Source of the DNA: Phoronis australis | Taxonomy: Eukaryota; Phoronida; Phoronidae | Direction of reading: 5' to 3' | NCBI GenBank assembly: GCA_002633005.1 | Contig: NMRA01000306.1 | Span: 210,464 to 274,463 of the forward strand | DNA: 64,000 nucleotides | Shown: piece by piece, positions 42,501 through 54,500 of the stretch | Position numbering within the stretch: the stretch's first letter is position 1 | Layout of the letters: every line of letters starts with the position of its first letter | The notes under the pieces: model-generated | The model's input: only the letters and a program-made list of their open reading frames with translations | Told to the model about the DNA's origin: nothing | Databases searched by the model: none | Translations under genes and position numbers: made by a program

Positions 42501-45500
42501 AGAGTAAGACAGTTAAACATGACAATAAAACTATTGCTCCATTCGCGGAATTCCGATAAGGCAATTCAGTTGATGAGGATTTATGTTATTTTTATAGATA
42601 AAAGTGAAGGTACGCGAGCTAATACGCGGATGAGAATAAATTTTCTATTTTTGCAAACAAAAATATCCGAGAATATGGCATTGAATCATATCACTATACG
42701 GATTATTTTCCGTGGGTTACCTTGTTTGATGGGAAATGATTTTTCTGGATTTTCTTTTGTCTGGTATGACATTAAGTGAATCGACTGCCCCAATAACATC
42801 ACGGTTATTTTATAGTTCATGAGTATGTCACGTACGGCCACTGGAGCGCTTGGAACCAATGGTCTTCATGCAGCTGTAGCGAAACTGTCACCACCCGCCG
42901 TAGGGAGCGCGAGTGTACTGACTTTGAGCCAATGGCTGGAAGATACTGTCTGGGATTATCGTACGAAATATCAGATTGTTCGGGTAAGCAACAGGAGGCA
43001 TAACGATGAATTTTAGTTGTGTCCTACGCTAACATTTGGGGTTTTGTTTTCCTAATGCATAAGCGAGCTTAGACCGACTGTGACTTACCAGTCCTAGTCG
43101 GTTCACAAAATAATTCGCGTACTGGCTAGGCCGCGCTGATGAAGGAAACCTATTCTCTAATTTCTCTTATAATGCATCGATTTTAAAAAATCGCAGACAG
43201 CTTGCAAATTGTGGTAGCTTAAATGTTTCCCAATATTGAGAATCTGGTCAGATATTGCTTTCAGTGGCAAGCAGTGGGTGCTCTAAAGAGATTCTTCAGA
43301 CAAGTCAGCCAATCAATGATCTGCCTGGTGCCCTGATTAATGATTTATTCTTTACACAACGAGTCACAGGTGATTTAATAGTTTTGCTTGTATTGAAAAA
43401 TTAAATTACTACTGTGTTATGTAACATTTTTGTAGAACTACTATCAGTACTGTTTCATTTTTCAGAGGTCGCCGAATACGAGTACTGTCCTGACATGCAA
43501 ACCATAGACATTTCCGCCGACCAGCGTAAGTTCTTTGATTCGAGGTTTGAGTTAAGCTTCATGGACAAGCACAGTTTAGGAACACTGCTTAATCTCAAGA
43601 CATAACGATTTTATTCATATTTTAGCATTCAGTTCAATATTTTGTTTCAGAAATCTGTGATCTGTCGGTCGGCTTGCAGTTTCACACGGCGTTTCTGACG
43701 GGTCGATATGTAGAAGGTCACGAGGTGACTGTTCAACACAACGTCACAAATGGAAAAGAGTGTGCGCGTGCGTGTGCGGCAGATCCAAGTTGCAAGTCTG
43801 CCGATTACTACACATCTTCTTGGCGATGTGTTTTCAAGAGCTCAACATGGAACAACAACAGCTTATTTTTCTATGACAATGGCTCAAAAAGCGATGTTGT
43901 TCACTTAGAGATGGGGTGCAGAAATGGTAAGGGGAATACGTTAACACATTGTTGTTGCCAGTTTATTTATTTTCGTCAAAGTCATCGAATTCCTAAAAAC
44001 GTGCCCAATTGAAGCACAAATCTTTTGAAACTCTTAGAACTTTTTCGAATTTGTAGTCATCGTAATGTTAGACTAGGTGTGAATTCTGTTCTCACGTATT
44101 TTAGGGAACTGTCCACCTGGCTGGCTGAACGTTGATGGGTCGTCTTGCTATTCAGTTTCAACACACAGACTAAATATGGCAGATGCATCGAAATATTGTG
44201 ACCGTCGGAACAGTCACGTAATACATATAACAGACACAGCCGAGAAAAACATTCTGAAGACTTGGGTTGCGAAGTGAGCATATGTTTTTTGACGATAGCT
44301 TATACGTGTACGTTTGGGAGGCTTTATCCTGGGAAGTGACTTTTGAAAAACACCACAGTTGGTGCTTATTTTGGGGTACATTGATTTTAGAAACAGACTA
44401 GACAGACTGCCAAATTTGGACAAACTTCTTGCCACAGATATTTCGCATTTTAGTCGAACCTTTGTTGTAGTAAAAATGTTTTTGGCAAACTTAAGTAAGA
44501 GTTTGAGGGTCGGTGTTGCGTCTAGATGCTAAGTACATTTTGTGTCTGACATACACAGCCATGTAAGTCGTCGCAATTTCGACAAAGTACTTGGAGGAAA
44601 TTATTAATACTTGTCGAGTGCTGTCGAGATTGAGTGAAAGTAGAAAATAAATGGATATCTAATTGCAGTTTTGTACGTCAATTTCGACGTTGTCCTGTTT
44701 ATATTGAAAACTACTGTACTGTCTTCATATTGTTCAGAAAATCAAATCTACATTATGCAGAGTCATCCAACAATAAGGTCCCATTGATGGTCACTGTGTA
44801 ACGCCTTCATGAAGAAAATCCATTCGACATTCGAACACATAACGTCACACACCTTCTAAAGCAAGAACAATACTCTAAAATGCATAGCAACTTACTTGCC
44901 TAATAGAACCTGTCAAAATTGTCCTCTGAATGTGACAATTGCTTTTCTCCAGTAAAATAACCAGTCGGGGTTGCAATGTCGGGTGTAATATTTATGTAGT
45001 AGATTAGCAGAGGTTGGTATCATGTACCTGAAACTTTTGCGACTTTTAAAAGGGCGTCTCACGAGTTTGGCGTGTCGTTCGGAGACTTCTGGCTTCTTAC
45101 GGGAGCTACGTCTGATACTTATGAGTGGAAATTTGCAACTGAAGACGTTTTCAACTACACAGCTTACAATTCGGAATGCTTCAAGTTGAACTGTAAAGGA
45201 AGTGAATGCGAATTCAGTGAAGAACTCTGCAATAGCACACTGCATGTTGTTTGCGAAATGATATCACCAGGTAAGAGATTGCTATGATTATTACTAAAAA
45301 GAGAAAACTTCTAGGAAATAAAGTAATTAGTTTTGCTCACTCTAATTTAAACGTAGATGGTCTGATGGATTAAACTAATGAACAGTTTAAAACCTTGGGT
45401 TGCTGCTGCAAGATTTTTCTTATAACTTAACTCCTAAGAGCAATAGCCTGCAGACAGTTTCGAGTGAAACCACCACACACACCAAATAAAAGTTATTCTT

Positions 45501-48500
45501 GCTCACTGTCGATTTTTTTTGCTACACGACTTTTGCATATAAAATTATGTAACATACCTGATCGGTCTTTTCACTTATTAGTGTTCGGGTATGGTGAAGC
45601 GTTGAGCTTAAAAGACCTACCAAACAGCGCCTTCTCTTCAACACGCTATTACAATGGCCATTTCACCCCGCAACACTTGAAGTTTAACAGCGGCCGATCC
45701 TGGTTCCCACCTGACGCTGTTGACCCGGATGATTACGTTCAAGTTGACCTGGGCTCGCCTTTCATCGTTACAAGGACAAGGAGCTTGGTAAATTAAGAGT
45801 CTTTGAAATAGATAGACATTTTATGTACGTTTTTCAGCTACGTAACCTAGGTCTTGTGGACATGGGACATGGTTGAAATTGTTTCTAGTGAAGACGGCAA
45901 AAACCTTTCACCAATGAAAGAACACTACTCTGGAGAGCAGATGCCTTTCCCACGATACTAAAACCTGCAGTGAAAAGAAGGTTGTTTTTGAAAAAAAAAG
46001 TTTTGCGCAAATTTATACAAACTTAAAGGTATCGAGAATACTGCTTTAGAAACTTGTCTTGACAAAGTGCTAAATGATGAACGTCTTACATACGAGGAAT
46101 CCACAGACTACTTGAAAGTAAAGGAAAAGTAACCAAAGTACAGGCCCCGAAGTCTTTTCAGTCGAATTTCTGAACTGATCATGTCCGTTTTCTGTAGATT
46201 AGATATCACCAACACCGAAAGAGACCCCTGTTTCTTTAGTGTTTAGGCTGTGCTCCGAGATGTTTTTGTATTTTATTGAAAAATAATAAGGACATAAAGG
46301 TGCCTTGGCAATTAACATACAATTGATTTTTTGCACAATTCAGACGATTCATCGATCACTTTCAATGGGTCAAATCTGTCATAGATTAACACAGTGAATG
46401 AACCACGCTTGGTTGCTGATGTCTCTCGTCTCTCAAGGAATATGGGAATTTAACCAAAGGCCACGTGGTTCGAAACTGAAAATGTCATTGAAGACCTAAT
46501 TCCTACAAAATACTTGTATCTTAGGAGAGACCTTACTCACTGAAATTAGATAGTGAGAGTCATTAAAACACCATTGCCAAAGTGACTAAGATGAAGTGTT
46601 TTTAAAATTTTTGTCCAGGATCTAATATTTTACGTGAACTTGAACTCGAAATTATTTTAACATGTTCTGTTCAACTCCAGTTCGAACATAAGTGCCTATT
46701 ATTGTGTGCTCGAGTAGATTATGGTTTATGTGGATGACTCTGTAACATTATTTTGCACTTGACCCCAGCGTTAAAACACTTAAGTTCGAGACTGAAATCC
46801 AAGTGTCGAGTATACTTGAGTTTGACGCTAGAATCTTGGGTTGATCAAGTACGAGTTTGAACAACTTATACATTTCTCTTACGAATATTACGAGTAAAGA
46901 TGACTTTCTTAATGAACCTTTGAAATTTAACAGCAACGTGAAAGTCGGTGGTAGATGTGATTTGAACAATTAAGTATAAACGGTATGATATTTGTCATCT
47001 CTGCTTCCTATGGCCAAGTCTTAAGTTCACACACTTGGCTAGCCACGCTGGAGAGGGCCACAGCGAAGCCATGACCAACATGATTATAAGTCCTATAAGG
47101 TAAAGGAATATTGTGAGACTGTTTCGATTTTTATTTTTTAACCGGCAAAACGGGACCAAATACAGCTTTAAAGGACATATCGACGACAGAACGTGTAAAG
47201 GTTAGGTCATTTACCACTATTCTCAATGCGGTTTGTATCATTTGTCACTGAACTCGTTACAGGGCCGCACCGGTCATAACGAATACGTTAAATCAATGGA
47301 GATCTATCTCTCACTTGACGGCATTATATTCAAGTGTATACAAGACGAGGCTACCAGATTTTGCACAGAGGTAATCTTTCGCTTTGTGTTGTAACAAAGA
47401 TAGGGAACGCGAACTGATTCACTTTAAGTTATTCAGTCAAGGTGGATGCGTTTTTTGTTCCTTAAAAATCTAGGTGAAAAATGTGTGCGTACCTGTTTTC
47501 ATTCTTAAAGTTTGTAACATGAGTTTTCAATCGTACTGGACGAAGCCATTTGATTCAAAATATTACTTTTCCATAATGTGCATTGAAACCTATCCTAAGA
47601 TCAATTACTTGTTTTGTCCTTAGTTTGTAGCGAACAGTAATTATTATCAAGGAGTAGATCAAGTATTCCGTAGACGAACAAGGTTCATCAGAGTGCGACC
47701 TCTCACTTATCAAGGCCGGAAAGCACTCCGCTTGGAAGTTTACGTTATCAAAGACGGTAAGCTGGTTCTGTTTAATAAATCAGTTGAGTTGAGTTCCTTG
47801 TTCTTTTCACAATAATGCACCAAACGCTGGATCAGCTGATTGAAAAAAATTATTTCAGAACTAATATCTTAAAATTTTAAGCAAAATGACATTCAACCTT
47901 GACCAAGCCTTAAGACTTAAAAAAACACTTCGAGACTTCTTTCTGAGCCTGTTCACAGGGCTATCGTGACTAACGATTTGAGGTAACTACAATCGAATGC
48001 ATGGAATGCCAGTCCTGTAAGAGCCACAAAATATATTTAGTAGAACAATGCTGTAGAAGCTGACATAACCAATTTTGTATGAAATATCTAAAACAAGGGT
48101 TAGTATCCCTTTTAGTAGCGTAGTTTGTACCTATTGGGTTCTAGCACACGCGCCTTTATGCCATCGAAACATTTGTACATCTGTTGCAGCCGTACCGACA
48201 TATGCAGCCGTAAGTCTATCCGATCTCCCGGACGAAGCATTCACCGCTACTAGACATCATCACACCAACACGGCTAAACACGCTAAGTTCTCCCATAACC
48301 AAGCCTGGTGTGTTGCTATCGATGACCCAGCTGATTACCTGCAAGTAGATTTGGGTTATGATTGGATTGTGGAGAAAACTTCAACAAAGGTATACACACT
48401 TAGAGAAATTTCTGTATGGCTAAGGTTTCAATGGATTACCAATTTACTGGTCAATGGTTGCGTGAACAAAATTCAAAACCATACAAGAATTCTTGTTATT

Positions 48501-51500
48501 CCCCAGTTTATTTGATCACTGCCTTTAATACTTAAAATGATCCGTGTTTTGATGATTTCAACCAGTTCTCGTCCTATCACTTTCTAATGCATCATTGGCT
48601 TCAATATTCAAAGATAAAGACGGATCAGCTAAATTCATACTCTCCTATGTCACAGTTTAGATATAACTGTCTTTGGTCTTTGGTGAATGGCCTTCTCTCC
48701 CAACTGCCGTTTACTGGATTCGCTAAAAGCGTAGGTCAAGCTTCCCAGTTAGTAGACTTTGAAAGAAGTTTTCAATTTTCCTCCAAACTTTCGAGGGTTA
48801 TCGAGGGACACAGGGAATGTCTTTGTTATAGAGAACTAGATGAGAATGTTTAATATGATTTTGTTAATAGGCCACAACCGGTTCGGTATTCTTTTAAATA
48901 CAAAGGTACATGTACCTGAAGTGGAAACAGTGTGGTCTAGTTGTTGAGCATTCCCCTTCCAATCTAGGGATCATGGGATCCAATCTTGCTAGAGCGCACT
49001 GCTACGAGATATTGCCATGTATTACTAACGATGAATGTTATCGCACCAGGATACGACACATCCAAGCCTCAAGATGGCGTTGATCGGTTTAACCATTTAA
49101 GGTTTGGCTACGGGACATCAAATGTGTCAGAATTCTGAGACATTTTTACGGAAATCACCGGAATATCACGAGTAACATGAACATGAAAACTAACGGCATA
49201 TGTATATTGCAGCAATTTAGGTCTAAATTATTGCAAAAATGATGTATTTTGAGTCGAAAACAGATGAATTTATGCTGTTAAAAATAAAATTGAAAATAAG
49301 TACACAAACAACCTTTATTTCAAACAATAACCCAAATAATGACTTCTGTTTCATGAATGGCAGCAAAAACACCTGTGAACATAATTAAAACCTGTCTTTG
49401 TTCAAAATGACGTCAATAATTGCGCAGAAGCTTATCCCCATAGACCTAATTCACGCGGCGGACATTAAAATCCAAAGCGAGGCTCACTGCGATAAATTGA
49501 CCTTGCATGAGTTAAATGGTCGGTCTTTCGAGTCCAACCTGGATATTAAATCTTAGTTGAATGAATCTATCTGCTCATGCAGACGTTTCTTTACTTGTCC
49601 AATTCTTTCCATCTTCTATAGATACGAGGGATTCGTTGTTCGGGTAGTCTGGTTCCGTACCTCAGAAAAAAATTAAATCTTAAAAATGAGTCGATAATTA
49701 GCCACAGAGACGTAGAAAGATATATTAGAAGACAAATCAATGGACTAAAGAGTTGTCTGACGAAAGGGTATAATTTTTTTCGGAAAACAAGGTTAGAAAC
49801 ATGGAAAATAAATATGACCAAATTGCGGCGATCACGTTACGGATTAGGTATTATGCTGAATGCAGTGTTACGCTTCTTCTTGTAAATTGTTGATAAAAAT
49901 GCTGTATTTTGATGTCATGTGCAATTAGTCACATCACGTTTAATTTATTGACAAAGAATATTAACATCAAGCATAGCCTAGGTCATGGTGAGGTCAGTAG
50001 GGACTACCGGGACTAATAGTTGATTTGTCATTGATCTGAAGGAATAATTGATGTTATTAAATATATGTTTTATTAAAATAAAAAACAGGCTCGTAATTGA
50101 AAATAAAAATTATTTGATCATCAGTTCTGCTTTCTTGGTATTAATAATTCTTATGTCTATTTCTTGTGTTAGGATTTAAATCTGGACCAAGTTGAATTTT
50201 AAAATCAAAACACCTAATTCGTTCGTCCAAAGCATATACCTCGTTTTAGACCTCAATTTCAGTTAACTGGACAGAACAAGCACAGTTATCACGTTCAGGG
50301 GCCTCGTTTATCCGAGGGGAAATGTGTTTGTGCCTTCTGAGAGGGCATTCCGCAGAGAGTGAGGAGAAATCTACTTCCCGATCCCCATCAATAGCGCCCT
50401 TTCCCTGTTGCAAGCTCTCATAGGCTCTAACTCAAGTAGCATTTTATGCTCTTTCAAATTGTCACCTGTGTGGTTACAGGTGATTCTCCAGAGAGATTTT
50501 TCAATCAATGAGGGGAATTTTTAGGCCTCGTGGGGGGAGAGAGCTAGGCTAGATACCATCTTATTGGAGATTGGAGCAATTATCGAACAAAAGAGAGGTG
50601 GCCCTCTAACCTTAAATGCTAGGATGGAGTTAATCAGTCGCGTAAGATATTGGCTACAGGGGTCATCTTCCCATCTCGTTGTTAAACTATAGAGTCGAAC
50701 AAGTTGGGAGCAACGGTAAAACGCCGTAATGAATTTCGCGTGATTTATCTATATTTTTAAGAGGGAAATAGGGCCGAAATGCAGCCCCAAAATTCGAGAG
50801 ATTGAGGGCGCTTTCCCTTTTTGGAAAGAAAAATGCATTATGTTTTTACCCGTAGCCGGCGCGCACCATACTAGGGGGAGGGGGGGGGGTGGCTAGGCCG
50901 CACATCATTGGTCTATAGGCGGTGCATCAAGGGGGGGCTGAGGAGGCTTGTGCCCCTCAGGTTTTTCAGTGCTGCACCACCCATGCGTAGTCATCAAAAC
51001 ACAGTCTGGCTGGCAGAAGAGTTCCCCGGTCGTTGCTATGATGTTCGGCAACCAAGATGCGACAAAATATGATCTAACTTTTCGAAAACATTTATAAATT
51101 TTACATGGACATATTTCCTTCGTCGCAGCTTATGGCAACGACCCAACGCTTCGAATCTCAACGTCCTTGGGGAAAACAGACAGTTGAGAGTCCGTATTTT
51201 TTCAAGCCGTTCAAGCAACAGGAATACAACTGTGTCGATAAGCCAACAGAGCTATCGTAGCGAGCCTCGTTTTGGAACGCGACTCCTGTCGGCGTGAATT
51301 GGGTCTATAACCAAGCCTCAAATAGCTAAACCGATCCGCGCCGTCTTGAGGCTTGGGGACGAGGCTGACGGCATATCCCAAACAAGCTTTAAGACGGAAG
51401 AGTTTTGACTAAATTGCACTTAACCCTGTCTATTATTTCAACGTTACAGTATTCTATGTATGCATACCTACATGTATCATGTTTGGATGGGAAACTTTGG

Positions 51501-54500
51501 AGGCAGCTCTAGCATTCAAATTTTCTAAAATCGATCAAGTACTTCCGTAATCAACATTATTTTTCAAATAGTTTTCTCCCCCATCGAAATCGTGAACTGC
51601 CTCCGTCGCGTCAGTGCACGTGCGTCTGTGTGCATACCAACATGGCCTCAACTTTTTAGGTAGGCCGAAAGTCAGATCTGGCGGTACTAGCAGTACTTTG
51701 AAAGCTCAGTGTAGTACCCGCTCACTAGGCAGCCTGGAACCAGTGGTGCACTTTAGTCTCGAAAGTCTTGACAAATTCACGTTACGTAGGGACATAAGAA
51801 TTTAAATTAAACTTGTTCATTCAGTAATCAGTTTTATCTGTTCTTTATACCCCATCTTGTCACTTCGTGATGATTCGTTTGCGTTCAAATTCGTTATTAA
51901 CCCAAACAGGTCGAAACGAAATTGGTAAGGTGAATGAATTAGAAATGATTCGGCTGGCTAAGGTACTGCAACGAGAATTGCATACATTCTTGGTTACGTC
52001 ACATATCCAACACACACCACATGGTTAACTAATGGGTCCTGTGTGGAGAGTCTAGAAACTAGGAAAATTCGACCATATAAAAACTCACATGTTCTCATTC
52101 TCACCATCGTTTCACGACACCGTAACAAGATCAATTTGAGGGTGAAAATTTACCATTTACTTTCACCATTTCGCCTCGCCCAACATGTGACACTGAGTGC
52201 AGAAGTACATGTATGGCCCACAGGTATTAGCTACAGGCGCAACAAACGGTCAGTAGTGGGTCTAGGCCAATCATGTAGCATTGCCGGAAAAGAAAACACT
52301 GGATACGTAGTTAACTTCCTGTTGGAATTACGTGATGTGGATTCATATAATGTAATGAAGTTTTTTTGGTGTTTTCGGTTAATTACTATCGTTGGCAGAT
52401 GAGGGGAAAGTCGCCCGTAACACACGCTCGTAAATTTTGGGCATAAGGACACTTTCCAAGTCCATGTTTTACGAGCGTGACTTGCAAACGTAAAATACAA
52501 GCGTAAAGCCAAGTGGGTTTTGGAAGAGGTCTTAACTAAAGCTATCAACTGGCTGTTGGATGATGTTTCGACCAGAACTGGCATTGAACAGACACAATTA
52601 GAAAAATCGTTGAAGAACATGGACCTGAAAAATGTCCACTTAGTCGTAATCCAACTGTAATTAACTTCTTCGAAACGCGAGTGGTAACCCAGTTCAGAGG
52701 TTACTTTCTAGTGTTCACACCAGCTTGCTTCGCCAGGAATTCAATCCAAGTTTTAGTCCGGTTTAAGTTGTGTACCTGTTTGAGCGCATGTTTACATGCG
52801 TGCGCGTGTGCGAGTGGGTGTCGAATTGAACACCGTGTAACTTATGGCTGAAAACTGTTAACTGATTTTTGCTGTACCGTGCTGTAAAGTGAAATATTGA
52901 CGACAACGACGACACCATCTTATTTGACCATCAAAATTAATAGTATTCATTCGCTTATGAGAAAAATAGTTCTTTACGTAAGTGAATTCAGAAACATGCG
53001 ATTGTCAGAAACTGCTTTATTTCCACTGATGATGATTGTGTGGTTAACTTATTTATAACCTAATTAAACTTATAGGGTTACCAGTCAGCACACTACTGGG
53101 TGAAGAAAATGTTGATCTACACATCTTTGGATGGGGTAACATTCACATGCTTATCGCAGTACCAAAACGATACCTGCATGGTGGTAAGACATGTTTACTT
53201 TGCTTTGTTCAAGTTGTAACTTGCTAGTAAATCTAAAACGATGAGCTTCGGTACTAAAATATATTAAAATATCCCCGACGCTCGTCGTTTTAGTTTTACT
53301 ATTTTATATTTTTATTCGTCGGTGATTTATTGGATTGTTCACTTTGTCAAAAACTGCAGGCAAAGAATGAAAAGTTTTGAGTCACTTCACATCACGATCC
53401 CTACAGATGAGCACAGAAACTTTATTCTCTCTTGTATTTTTGACCCTTTCACTCCTGCTGAAAACCCAGCTAGACTAAGAAAAATAGGGGCAAAAATACA
53501 AGGTCGACACTTTTCACCCCAAAAGCACCACTTCCTTGCCGATGCTCGACTAAATCCAACATAAGATTCCGAAAGAAAATTTCCTACCAATTCCAAAAAA
53601 TGTGGTTCAAAGGTGCTTTCAATCAACTATTGTTTTGCAAATCTGGCTTGTTTCAGGGCTACCTGAAATCGCGGCCAATTTCTCAATCGTATCCAGAAAT
53701 GCACAATTGCAACCGGGGGCCGCCATCTTGAACAAGAGTGCAAATACAGCCGAGCAAGTGGTCTTTTTTCATTCTCAACATGCTCACAAATACAAAAGAA
53801 AACGCATCCACTGGCCTACATGCATTACCTAACTAAAAATTGCTCCCTAGATTTTAATATTTTGGGAGTGCAAATTGGCTGCAGCCGCGCAGTGCTACCT
53901 TGCGCTTGTAACACAGTACTTACACAACGCTTTCATGAAAACCAAATGGTGGGAATATGGTGCGACGTACAATTTACCGTTGAATTTACATGTAAATTAC
54001 ATTCTTAAGTTACAAAGTGACACGTTTTACAGCTATGGATTGGTAGATTGAAGGGAGCTTAGTCTTTACGCTGGTGCATTTCTTGCACTGCATCGCAAAC
54101 TGAGTTTTTGAAGTGGTAGGATGGAGTTAATTCGTAACCTTTTCTTCGTAGTTTGATGGGAATGTGAATTACAACACACCGGTTGATCAGCTATTCCCTA
54201 CACGACTACAAGCACGCTACATCAGGATACAGCCTTTAGAATGGCATAGTAACTTGAAGTGTTTGAAGCTAGAGGTCTATGTATATCCATATGGTGAGTA
54301 AGAGTCTTCAGTCAGGCACTGTATGAGAATGACGTGTGGATTGCATGGCGTCTCCAAAACGGAGAAATCCATCGACCACTGAGAGTAGTTTTCAAATGAT
54401 TTGCCCCAGTGCTATAGCAACGCACGTATAGTTTTGGCGGAGATTCGAGTAACCCCCAACTCAAGATAAAAACTGCCTGTGCCACGTGTTGCGAGATGTT

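Noticed and set aside
42819-43016. 65-codon ORF over the module 2 TSP1 exon
   Set aside because: Wrong frame; the TSP1 frame matches module 1, has phase 1/1 and fits both splice sites.
2600-52000. CRISPR arrays, operons or bacterial regulatory sites
   Set aside because: The window is intron-rich animal DNA; the tandem repeats lack the regular unique spacers of a CRISPR array.
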